From Alphaproteobacteria bacterium (GTDB lineage Bacteria; Pseudomonadota; Alphaproteobacteria; Rhizobiales; Beijerinckiaceae), in contig RFXE01000010.1 in the NCBI GenBank assembly GCA_009921785.1, forward strand, positions 1 to 18,776: a DNA stretch of 18,776 nucleotides. The letters run 5' to 3'. Numbering within the stretch: position 1 is the first letter of the stretch; each line of letters begins with the position of its first letter. The position numbers and the translations under genes are program-made. The notes under the pieces were generated by a model. That model was not told where the DNA came from. It worked only from the letters and a program-made list of their open reading frames with translations, and did no database searches. Of the stretch, positions 1 to 6,653 are shown piece after piece.

Positions 1-348
1 GCGGCATTTGCTCTGACGGATGGGCGTGAAGATCTCGGCTTTCTTGAACTTGATCACCGCGATCAAGATGAAGCGGGATTGGAAATCCGCTATTTGGGAC
101 TTGTGCCTCACGCGATGAATAAAAGACTGGGCCCAGCCTTGATGGCCTATGCCTTTGACTATGCAGGCGCGAAACAGATCACGCGTCTCTGGCTTCACTC
201 GTGCCATATCGATGCGCCGGGCAGTGCCGGATTCTATCGCGCACAAGGGTTTAAAGCGACACGCAGCGCGATTGAAGTCCTTGATGATCCCCGCATGAGC
301 GGAGATCTTCCGCGCGATAGCGCGCCGCATGTTCCACTTGTCGAATAA
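1..348 (+). CDS. GNAT-family N-acetyltransferase, C-terminal part
   Basis: The reading frame is open from the first base, so the start lies outside the window; 115 residues are visible. They contain the second half of a GNAT fold: a beta strand ending in YLGLVP, a helix corresponding to the acetyl-CoA-binding region (NKRLGPALMAYAFDYA), a strand LWLHSCHI, and the typical closing segment with an aromatic pair before a strand (AGFYRAQGFKA). The family transfers an acetyl group from acetyl-CoA to an amine; the substrate cannot be told from this fragment. The gene is convergent with fliJ, with 27 bp between the stop codons. Nothing links it functionally to the flagellar genes. Confidence 0.8.
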   Translation, partial: AAFALTDGREDLGFLELDHRDQDEAGLEIRYLGLVPHAMNKRLGPALMAYAFDYAGAKQITRLWLHSCHIDAPGSAGFYRAQGFKATRSAIEVLDDPRMSGDLPRDSAPHVPLVE

Positions 349-380
349 AAAAGACGTGAGCCTATTCTTTTTGGTTCACG
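346..380 (-). terminator. Rho-independent terminator of the fliI-fliJ operon
   Basis: On the minus strand an 8-bp stem, CGTGAACC pairing with GGCTCACG (one G-T pair), closes a 10-nt A-rich loop and is followed by a run of T. The stem is at 355-362 and 373-380, and the A-run at 346-352 gives the U-tract. It overlaps the last codons of fliJ. On the plus strand there is no U-tract, so it should act mainly on fliJ. Confidence 0.6.
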
Positions 381-792
381 CCCGTGCGAGCCGCATACCT
401 GAAGCAATCCGATCAAGTTCGGCTTGTTCACGCACAGCTTCAATCGCTTTTTCTTTGATCGATTCACGATCATCAAGAATTTCGAATTTCTTCAAATCTT
501 CAAAAGCCTCTTCAAGCTCAAGACGCGCTTCTTCGCGCTGCCCTTCGAGATCTTGAGCGGATTGAAGAAGATTATCGCGGCGTTGAAGTGCCGCGCGCGC
601 ATAAGTCGGATAGGCGAAATGCGCACGATCCGTGATACCCGCACGGGATTCTTCCGCAGCAATTTCGCGGTCTAATTCGCCGGCCATTCTTTTGAATTCC
701 GCAATCATCGTTTCAATTTGCGAAAGTCTGCGGCGCTTCTCATCAACTTGGAACCGCTTCAAGCGCATCAAGGCATCACGTGATTTCATCAT
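376..792 (-). CDS. fliJ: Flagellar export chaperone FliJ
   Basis: A 138-residue protein, almost entirely charged helix (DEKRRRLSQIETMIAEF, then AEESRAG, then EGQREEARLELEEAFEDLKKFE), as expected for the coiled-coil stalk FliJ. FliJ works in the flagellar type III export gate at the cytoplasmic base of the basal body, together with the ATPase FliI. The N-terminus KSRDALMRLKRFQVDEKRR resembles alphaproteobacterial FliJ. The second Met (789) is an equally good start, and the ribosome binding site is weak. The gene lies 67 bp downstream of fliI on the same strand, so co-transcription is likely. Assignment rests on coiled-coil character, length and position next to fliI. Confidence 0.88.
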   Translation of the reverse strand: MMKSRDALMRLKRFQVDEKRRRLSQIETMIAEFKRMAGELDREIAAEESRAGITDRAHFAYPTYARAALQRRDNLLQSAQDLEGQREEARLELEEAFEDLKKFEILDDRESIKEKAIEAVREQAELDRIASGMRLARA

Positions 793-859
793 CAGTTAAA
801 ACCCGTTAATTAACAGCCGCGCTGCCGCGTCGTGACCCCTTTAATGAAAGGTAAATGGA

Positions 860-2194
860 TCACGTCGAAGCCATCACGCTGGCCAACCGGGTGTAACTAT
901 CTCTCAATGAGGTTGACTCTTCCTTACTTTGTCGAAGAAAATTTTCGAGTTCAGGAAAAAGTTTTATCGCGGCATCGACTTCAGGGTTTGACCCCACTTT
1001 ATATGCACCAAGCCGAATCAACTCTTCAAGATCATTATAAGTGGCGAGCGACGCGCGTGCCGCTTGCACAACAGGCCAATAAGCGGGATCGGCCGATCCG
1101 GGCAAAGTGCGCGAGACCGACTTCAAAACATTAACAGCTGGATAACGCCCACGTTCGGCAATCGACCGTTCCATCACAATATGGCCATCGAGAATGCCGC
1201 GCACCGCATCGGCAACCGGCTCATTATGATCATCACCATCAACAAGCACGGTAAAGAAACCAGTAATACTTCCCTCACCCGGGCCCGGACCCGCGCGTTC
1301 AAGCAAGCGTGGCAATTCACTGAAGACAGTCGGTGTGTAGCCCTTACTCGTCGGCGGCTCGCCGGTTGATAGACCAATCTCGCGCTGCGCCATCGCAAAT
1401 CGCGTTACACTATCCATCATCAACAAGACATTCTGATCGCGATCACGAAAATATTCAGCAAGCGCAAGACTGGTCCATGCCGCTTGTCGCCGCATCAGCG
1501 GCCCTTCATCAGATGTCGCAACAATCACAACTGAACGAGCCAAACCCTCAGGCCCTAGATCATCTTCAATGAATTCTTGCACCTCACGCCCGCGTTCGCC
1601 AATCAAGCCAATCACGGCGCAATCGGCTTGCGCATTGCGTGCAATCATCGAGAGCATCACGGATTTACCAACACCAGAGCCCGCAAATATGCCCATGCGT
1701 TGACCGCGTCGGCTTGTCAAAAATGTATCAAGTACACGAATGCCGAGATCGAGGGGCTCACCCAAGCGTCGCCTTGTATGCGCCGCGGGCGGATCGGCAC
1801 GAAACGGCATTAAACGCGATCCCTGAGTTAAAGGACCCTTGCCATCAATCGGTTCGCCAAAGCCATTCAGCACGCGACCAAGCCATGAAGGATCGGGCCG
1901 CACACCGGGAACACTTGCCCCTTCATAGGCGCGCGCTCCCTGGCGCACTCCTTCGACACTGCCAAAGGGCATCGCAAGAATACGGCCCTGCTCGATGCCG
2001 ACCACTTCACAAGGCAGTAAGCGCGCGCCCGCTTCAACCTGCAATCGACCGCCAACAGGCACCCGACCGACAGGTCCGGCGATGCTCAAAACCAAACCGC
2101 GCACGCCGACAACACGACCATAGAAATCGCCCGGATCAATGTCCGTGAGCGCTTTCGTCAGCCGAGTGATTCGCGTCGTTTTTGCCAAAGACAT
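860..2194 (-). CDS. fliI: Flagellum-specific export ATPase FliI
   Basis: A 444-residue F1-beta-like ATPase that powers unfolding and export of flagellar axial proteins. Visible motifs are the Walker A loop GIFAGSGVGKS (about residues 168-178), the catalytic segment IGERGREV (198-205) and Walker B LLMMDS (257-262), followed by TRFAMAQREIGLSTGEPPTSKGY, which is typical of FliI. The open frame extends upstream to 2275, but I chose the ATG at 2194 (MSLAKTTRITRL) because AGGAG sits 10 nt before it and the upstream 27 residues do not look like FliI. Length matches the family. It is divergent from ctrA across a shared regulatory region, so CtrA control of the flagellar operon is plausible. Confidence 0.95.
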   Translation of the reverse strand: MSLAKTTRITRLTKALTDIDPGDFYGRVVGVRGLVLSIAGPVGRVPVGGRLQVEAGARLLPCEVVGIEQGRILAMPFGSVEGVRQGARAYEGASVPGVRPDPSWLGRVLNGFGEPIDGKGPLTQGSRLMPFRADPPAAHTRRRLGEPLDLGIRVLDTFLTSRRGQRMGIFAGSGVGKSVMLSMIARNAQADCAVIGLIGERGREVQEFIEDDLGPEGLARSVVIVATSDEGPLMRRQAAWTSLALAEYFRDRDQNVLLMMDSVTRFAMAQREIGLSTGEPPTSKGYTPTVFSELPRLLERAGPGPGEGSITGFFTVLVDGDDHNEPVADAVRGILDGHIVMERSIAERGRYPAVNVLKSVSRTLPGSADPAYWPVVQAARASLATYNDLEELIRLGAYKVGSNPEVDAAIKLFPELENFLRQSKEESTSLRDSYTRLASVMAST

Positions 2195-2568
2195 GCCGTG
2201 CGTACTCCTGAATTCGGAAAAGAAGAGCTCATTTTCCGTTTTGACCGGTAACACCGCCGATCCCGTACGCAGCACTGATTCGCGATCGAAACAGTCGCAA
2301 ACCTATGAGTCAAATGAATCATTTAACCATGTTTCTTAAAGTAAAAATTAAGCATGATTAATTCAAATTATCATCATTATTTCAATAATTTATCGTAAAT
2401 TTTAGTTGAGAGTCTCGTTAATGCTTGCAGACGAGAATCATCATTTGTTAACCATTGCGCGACAAAATTCAGTCCAAGTTGATTTTGTTGGACTCTGCGC
2501 AGGGATCTGTCGGGGGCGACGGAACTGCCAGTCAAAAGTAACGGGTCGAGAAGGGGCAAGGGACGGTC
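2195..2568. promoter_or_regulatory. Shared fliI/ctrA regulatory region with GANTC and CtrA-type sites
   Basis: This 374-bp gap holds no convincing gene. It carries six GANTC sites, the CcrM methyltransferase target: 2277-2281, 2307-2311, 2316-2320, 2410-2414, 2435-2439 and 2491-2495. Chance expectation is about one per 256 bp. It also has two copies of TTAACCAT, the known CtrA half-site (2323-2330 and 2448-2455), and further TTAA elements at 2336, 2348, 2358 and 2418. In Caulobacter, ctrA transcription depends on CcrM methylation state and CtrA autoregulation, so both signals fit. Exact promoters and start sites were not assigned. Confidence 0.7.
2471..2494. repeat. Inverted repeat in the ctrA leader
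   Basis: AGTCCAA (2471-2477) is a perfect inverted copy of TTGGACT (2488-2494), with a 10-nt spacer. It lies 74 bp before the ctrA start and its right arm overlaps the GACTC site at 2491. It could be an operator for a dimeric regulator or a hairpin in the 5' untranslated RNA. No factor can be named from the sequence. Confidence 0.4.
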
Positions 2569-3270
2569 ATGCGCGTATTGCTTATCGAGGATGACAGCGC
2601 CACCGCGCAGAGCATCGAGTTGATGCTCAAATCCGAGGCATTTAATGTTTATACGACGGATCTCGGCGAAGAAGGGATCGATCTGGGCAAGCTTTATGAT
2701 TACGACATCATTCTGCTTGATCTCAATCTTCCGGACATGTCGGGATATGAAGTGCTGCGCTCATTGCGCGTCGCCAAGGTCAAAACACCGATTTTGATCC
2801 TTTCGGGTCTCGCGGGCATTGAAGATAAGGTGCGCGGCCTTGGTTTCGGCGCCGATGATTATCTCACAAAGCCTTTCCATAAGGACGAGCTCGTTGCCCG
2901 TATTCAGGCAATCGTGCGCCGTTCGAAGGGTCATGCACAATCGGTCATCATCACCGGTGATCTGACGGTCAATCTCGATCAGAAGACGGTGGAAGTGGAT
3001 GGCAACCGCGTGCATCTGACCGGCAAAGAATACCAGATGCTTGAGTTGCTGAGCTTGCGCAAAGGCACAACGCTCACCAAGGAAATGTTCCTCAATCATC
3101 TATATGGCGGCATGGATGAGCCGGAACTCAAGATCATTGACGTGTTCATCTGTAAGCTTCGGAAAAAACTCGCCAATGCTTCGAACGGCACGAATTATAT
3201 CGAGACCGTTTGGGGCCGTGGTTATGTGCTTCGCGAAATGGCCGACGAAGATATTCGTATTCCGGCCTAA
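2569..3270 (+). CDS. ctrA: Cell-cycle response regulator CtrA
   Basis: A 233-residue OmpR/PhoB-type response regulator. The receiver domain (about 1-120) has the acidic pair D8-D9, phospho-acceptor D51 in ILLDLNLPDMSGYEV, and the conserved lysine in DDYLTKPFHKDEL. The C-terminal winged-helix DNA-binding domain ends with FICKLRKKL and ETVWGRGYVLRE. The DDYLTKPF and GRGYVLRE segments and the overall sequence are characteristic of alphaproteobacterial CtrA, which binds TTAA-containing sites and controls division, DNA replication and flagellar genes. The start at 2569 is supported by a GGGGCAAGGGA purine stretch just upstream. The extreme C-terminus is RIPA, whereas Caulobacter CtrA ends in the AA needed for ClpXP proteolysis. 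ChpT, its phosphodonor, is encoded convergently 108 bp downstream. Confidence 0.97.
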   Translation: MRVLLIEDDSATAQSIELMLKSEAFNVYTTDLGEEGIDLGKLYDYDIILLDLNLPDMSGYEVLRSLRVAKVKTPILILSGLAGIEDKVRGLGFGADDYLTKPFHKDELVARIQAIVRRSKGHAQSVIITGDLTVNLDQKTVEVDGNRVHLTGKEYQMLELLSLRKGTTLTKEMFLNHLYGGMDEPELKIIDVFICKLRKKLANASNGTNYIETVWGRGYVLREMADEDIRIPA

Positions 3271-3318
3271 TCAGCTCGGGGTGCATCAACCCCCGAGGGC
3301 AAGCCTCCCCGAAAACTC

Positions 3319-3346
3319 AAAAAGCCCCGTTTTACGGGGCTTTTTT
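3319..3346. terminator. Bidirectional terminator between ctrA and chpT
   Basis: AGCCCCGT (3323-3330) pairs with ACGGGGCT (3334-3341) across a 3-nt loop, and the stem is flanked by A-run and T-run. Plus-strand transcripts from ctrA end in a U-tract of 7. Minus-strand transcripts from chpT meet a shorter U-tract. It fits as the shared terminator of two convergent genes. Confidence 0.85.
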
Positions 3347-3378
3347 TATGATTGCTGCATAAACTGTGAGAGCGACGA

Positions 3379-4023
3379 TTAGGCTTTTGGCGCGGCTATG
3401 ATCGTGACTGTTTCACCATCAATCGAAAACGTCACGGTGAAGCCGGCTTCGCTCGCGATCAATCCCGTATAATAAGGCTGGATCGCATGCGCATCGATTG
3501 AAATGCCATCACGATTATGCGCGAGCAATCCTTCAACATGCGGTGGAATGCGCGCACTTGATCCGGTTGAGGTGATGGTGAAATGTCCCTTATCGCCATC
3601 AACTTTCGCAATAGCGGTAATTTGTCCGCCGCGCGGAATGGCCGTTGCCGCAATCATCAAAAGATTCAAAAACATCTTCACCTGATTTTTCGGCAGTAAA
3701 ACGCGCGGCGCATCCATCGATAATTTGATACGATCATCTTCAATGAATCCCTTAGCGATCTGCGCTGCATCACCGAGATCAATCGCCGCGCCCGCAGAAC
3801 CCGCCGCGCCAAAGGCCAGCCGCGCAAATTGCAACCGTGCTGAGGCCTGTTTTGCGCTTTTGCGGATGAGGTCCTCAGCGAAAGACCGCATGCTTTCGTC
3901 TTTTTCTTCCTCGAGCACTTCAAGACCGTTGACGATCGCGCCCACGGGGCTGATCACGTCATGGCACACGCGGCTGCAAAGCAATGCCGCGAGATCGAGA
4001 GCAGAGAGAGAGACATCTGTCAT
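3379..4023 (-). CDS. chpT: Histidine phosphotransferase ChpT
   Basis: A 214-residue protein of the ChpT (DUF2328) family, which relays phosphate from the hybrid kinase CckA to CtrA and CpdR in the cytoplasm. The N-terminal DHp-like helix carries the phosphorylatable histidine in CSRVCHDVISPVGAIVNGLEVL (H21), followed by a degenerate ATPase-like domain without nucleotide-binding boxes (VKMFLNLLMIAATAIPRGG, ending in TVTFSIDGETVTIIA). The frame runs up to 4053, but ATG 4023 (MTDVSLSALDLAALLC) is preferred: GGAAG lies 6 nt before it. It is convergent with ctrA and divergent from eipA. The neighbouring position of ctrA supports the functional call. Confidence 0.93.
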   Translation of the reverse strand: MTDVSLSALDLAALLCSRVCHDVISPVGAIVNGLEVLEEEKDESMRSFAEDLIRKSAKQASARLQFARLAFGAAGSAGAAIDLGDAAQIAKGFIEDDRIKLSMDAPRVLLPKNQVKMFLNLLMIAATAIPRGGQITAIAKVDGDKGHFTITSTGSSARIPPHVEGLLAHNRDGISIDAHAIQPYYTGLIASEAGFTVTFSIDGETVTIIAAPKA

Positions 4024-4278
4024 TTCAAACTTCCGTATTCCAGTGGTGTGCATAGCGGATCAGGACACATTCAACGCTAGGACTGCCTGAAGCCCTTGAA
4101 AAACCCGCCGTGATTCTGCCCCATTCATCAGATGATAACTGTAAAAAATTTAGTAATCCTCTGTCATACAGGTAGAAACATCATTGATTGTTATGGTCGA
4201 TTCAGATTCAGACTAATTTGTTTAAGCGTGATTCGCTGCCTCACGACGAATGGGGCGACCGGAAAAAAGGGGACATCC
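4024..4278. promoter_or_regulatory. chpT/eipA divergent intergenic region with four GANTC sites
   Basis: No gene is supported in this 255-bp gap. GATTC occurs at 4112-4116, 4199-4203, 4205-4209 and 4230-4234, the middle two as a direct repeat GATTCAGATTCA. A single TTAA lies at 4222-4225, but no paired TTAA-N7-TTAA or TTAACCAT is present. It must hold the promoters of both flanking genes; individual -35/-10 boxes were not convincing. Confidence 0.5.
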
Positions 4279-4887
4279 ATGAGGCTCTCTCACATTGCGG
4301 CACTTGCCGCTCTCATCGGCGCCGTTGCGATCACGCCGGCTTTGGCGCAGCAAAGCAAACCGCAGCCCCCCAAGACATTGGGTTCGTCGGCCAATCAAGC
4401 GCCCGAAACATTCAAGACGGATGATCTCGTTAAATCCGGCCACACCTTCTTCGGCAATGTCTCGCAGGGGTTAGCCTCTGTCATTGAAGCGGCCGTGAAA
4501 CGGTGGGGCCAACCCAATGGCTATATTCTCGGTCAAGAAGCCTCGGGCGCCTTCTTCGGCGGCTTACGTTATGGCGAAGGCACGCTCTACACAAAGAATG
4601 CCGGGGATCGTCAGGTCTTCTGGCAAGGCCCGTCCGTCGGCTTTGATGTCGGCGGTCAAGGCGCACGCACGATGATGCTTGTTTATAATTTGCCTTCGAC
4701 AGAAGCGATCTATCGTCGCTTTGGTGGTGTTGATGGCTCGGCCTATTTCATTGGCGGCTTCAACGCGACAGCACTCGCATCGGACAATATTGTTGTTGTG
4801 CCGATCGCGTCAGGCGTGGGTGCACGCTTGGGCGTGAATATGGGCTATTTGAAATTCACGAAGGAATCGACCTGGAACCCCTTCTGA
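4279..4887 (+). CDS. eipA: DUF1134 envelope protein, EipA-like
   Basis: A 202-residue exported protein. It starts with a Sec signal peptide (MRLSHIAALAALIGAVAITPALA, cleavage expected before QQ), followed by a short disordered stretch and the DUF1134 domain, which has long glycine-rich strands such as GYILGQEASGAFFGGLRYGEG and VGFDVGGQGARTMMLVYNLP. The Brucella member, EipA, is periplasmic, contributes to envelope stress resistance and is under direct CtrA control. Its position next to chpT and ctrA here fits that link. The ATG at 4279 was chosen over the longer open frame from 4132 because it follows AAAAAAGGGGA and begins the signal peptide. The molecular activity of the family is unknown to me. 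Confidence 0.88.
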   Translation: MRLSHIAALAALIGAVAITPALAQQSKPQPPKTLGSSANQAPETFKTDDLVKSGHTFFGNVSQGLASVIEAAVKRWGQPNGYILGQEASGAFFGGLRYGEGTLYTKNAGDRQVFWQGPSVGFDVGGQGARTMMLVYNLPSTEAIYRRFGGVDGSAYFIGGFNATALASDNIVVVPIASGVGARLGVNMGYLKFTKESTWNPF

Positions 4888-4900
4888 TTACAACCGATGA

Positions 4901-4922
4901 CGAGCGGGTTTAAGCCCGCTCG
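4901..4922. terminator. Hairpin over the metZ stop codon, between convergent eipA and metZ
   Basis: CGAGCGGG (4901-4908) pairs perfectly with CCCGCTCG (4915-4922), and the 6-nt loop contains the metZ TAA. There is no T-run on either side, so it is an incomplete match to an intrinsic terminator. It may still block read-through or protect the 3' ends of the convergent transcripts. Confidence 0.45.
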
Positions 4923-6106
4923 AGTGCCTGCACCAGATCGGCAATCAGATCATCGGGATGTTCAAGCCCGACAGACAAGCGCACAAGCCCATCACCAATA
5001 CCCATTTCGGCACGCGCTTCGGGGGTGAAGCGTTGATGCGTTGTCGTTGCCGGATGTGTGACGAGACTCTTTGCATCACCCAGATTGTTTGAAATCCGTA
5101 CAAGCGAGAGCGCGTTTAAAAAGCGGAAGGCTGCATCTTTGCCGCCCTTCACATCAAAAGCGATCAGAGTCGATCCGCCCTTCATTTGTTTAGCAATAAT
5201 ATCCGCCTGCGGATGATCTTTACGACCGCAATGGATCAAGCGTGATATTTTGCTGTGCGATGCTAAAACATCAGCAATCGTTCCGGCACTACGCGTTTGA
5301 CGTTCAACACGAAGCGGCAAAGTTTCAAGGCCCTTTAACAAGACCCAGGCATTGAAAGGCGATAGCGCAGGACCCGTTTGCCGAAGCGGTGTTTTAACAT
5401 TTTCATTGATGAATTGCTCGGAGCCCAAAATCACACCACCGAGGCAACGCCCCTGCCCGTCAATATGTTTCGTGGCGGAATAAACAACGCAATCAGCGCC
5501 AAGTTCAAAAGGCTTTTGAAGAAGCGGTGTTGCAAAGACATTATCAACAGTGAGCTTTGCGCCTGATTCATGCGCAATATCTGCCACTTTACGAATATCG
5601 ATGATTTCGAGTGTTGGATTTGACGGTGTTTCGAGAAAGAGCACTTTCGTATTCGGCCGCACGGCATTCTTCCACGCCGCACTATCGGTTCCATCAACAA
5701 GCGTCGTCTCAACTCCAAAACGCGGCAACCATTCTTCGATCACATAGCGACAGGAGCCAAACAGCGCGCGCGCGGAAACAATATGATCACCCGCTTTCAC
5801 TTGCCCCATAAGCGCCGCAGTAACAGCGGCCATACCGGTTGCCGTCGCGCGAGCGGCCTCAACACCTTCCATCGACGCCATACGCGCTTCAAACATCGCG
5901 ACCGTCGGATTGGAGAAGCGCGCATAGATATAGCCAGGCAGCTCATCCTTGAACCGCGCCTCGCACTCCTCGGCCGAAGCATAGACATGGCCTTGGGTGA
6001 GAAACAGCGCTTCCGAAGTCTCCCCGAAGCTTGAACGGAAGGAGCCATCATGAACCAGACGGGTTTCGGGGTGTAAATTGCGGGAGGGAGAAGAAGATTC
6101 CGCCAT
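4910..6106 (-). CDS. metZ: O-succinylhomoserine sulfhydrylase MetZ
   Basis: A 398-residue PLP enzyme of the Cys/Met metabolism family. It makes homocysteine directly from O-succinylhomoserine (or O-acetylhomoserine) and sulfide. Seen in the sequence: YIYARFSNPTVAMFE near the N-terminus, LFLETPSNPTLEI, the cofactor aspartate in LTVDNVFATP (D188), and the PLP-binding lysine in YSATKHIDGQGR (K213). The GQGR...GG context favours MetZ over cystathionine gamma-synthase. The start at 6106 (MAESSSPSRN) has GGAG 7 nt upstream; the 12 extra residues upstream are not family-like. It is divergent from the sulfite-reduction operon, which makes the sulfide it uses. No SAM-II riboswitch was recognisable in its leader. 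Confidence 0.93.
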   Translation of the reverse strand: MAESSSPSRNLHPETRLVHDGSFRSSFGETSEALFLTQGHVYASAEECEARFKDELPGYIYARFSNPTVAMFEARMASMEGVEAARATATGMAAVTAALMGQVKAGDHIVSARALFGSCRYVIEEWLPRFGVETTLVDGTDSAAWKNAVRPNTKVLFLETPSNPTLEIIDIRKVADIAHESGAKLTVDNVFATPLLQKPFELGADCVVYSATKHIDGQGRCLGGVILGSEQFINENVKTPLRQTGPALSPFNAWVLLKGLETLPLRVERQTRSAGTIADVLASHSKISRLIHCGRKDHPQADIIAKQMKGGSTLIAFDVKGGKDAAFRFLNALSLVRISNNLGDAKSLVTHPATTTHQRFTPEARAEMGIGDGLVRLSVGLEHPDDLIADLVQALERA

Positions 6107-6338
6107 AATAGAGCTCCGGAAGAAGAAATTTCCCCTTTTCATATCGTACTTTTTTTCGTTCTTAAAGACGAATTATCGTTCTTTGTATCGAAATTTATCC
6201 TTGACGGACACTTTCGGCAATTATACAGATTAATCCGTAAATAAATTAATTATCGAGATTTTCTGTAAATAAGATTTATTTGCCCAAATTCCGTGTTATA
6301 TAAATGGATAGTAAACTTAGGTCCCGAGGTTCAAAACC
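6107..6338. promoter_or_regulatory. AT-rich divergent promoter region, metZ / sulfite-reduction operon
   Basis: This 232-bp gap is much more AT-rich than its surroundings and holds no gene. It must contain both divergent promoters. AAATAA (6267-6272) and TTATTT (6276-6281) form a small inverted repeat, a possible operator for the plus-strand operon. I compared the metZ leader with the SAM-II riboswitch pattern and saw no match. No -35/-10 pair was convincing. Confidence 0.4.
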
Positions 6339-6650
6339 ATGAGCAAAGCCCAGCCTTTACCTGCCATTGTCATCGCCAATGACCTTTTGAGCGGCGATGT
6401 GATTTTTCTGGGTCACGACAAGTGGGAGTTGACCCATCACCATGCTGCCGTGGCTTCTGATCAAAGCGCCGCCGATGCGTTGTTGGCTCGTGCCAAAGTG
6501 GATGTCGTCGCAAATCGTATCGTCGATCCCTATCTCGCGCAGGTTCAGATCGGTGGCGATGGTGCTCCGGTGCCGGTTCATTACCGGGAAAGAATGCGCA
6601 CTCGCGGGCCAACGATCCGCCCCGATCTTGGTAAGCAGGCAGGACTCTAA
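6339..6650 (+). CDS. DUF2849 protein of the sulfite-reduction operon
   Basis: A 103-residue soluble protein with no signal peptide or membrane segment (MSKAQPLPAIVIANDLLSGDVIFL, then RAKVDVVANRIVDPYLAQV). It belongs to the small DUF2849 family, found almost only just upstream of nitrite/sulfite reductase genes in alphaproteobacteria. The stop is 3 bp before the cysI ATG, so the two are very likely translationally coupled. A role in assembly or regulation of the reductase is an inference from position; no catalytic motif is visible. Confidence 0.85.
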   Translation: MSKAQPLPAIVIANDLLSGDVIFLGHDKWELTHHHAAVASDQSAADALLARAKVDVVANRIVDPYLAQVQIGGDGAPVPVHYRERMRTRGPTIRPDLGKQAGL

Positions 6651-6653
6651 TCC

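Noticed and set aside
832..2339. Long plus-strand open frames opposite fliI (for example 1639-2148)
   Set aside because: They are antisense to a clear FliI coding frame, have no recognisable domain and no ribosome binding sites.
4132..4278. Longer start for the DUF1134 protein
   Set aside because: It would place 49 residues before a textbook signal peptide; ATG 4279 has its own purine-rich ribosome binding site.
6107..6338. Possible SAM-II riboswitch before metZ
   Set aside because: Such elements occur upstream of met genes in this order, but the metZ leader has no match to the conserved pseudoknot core.
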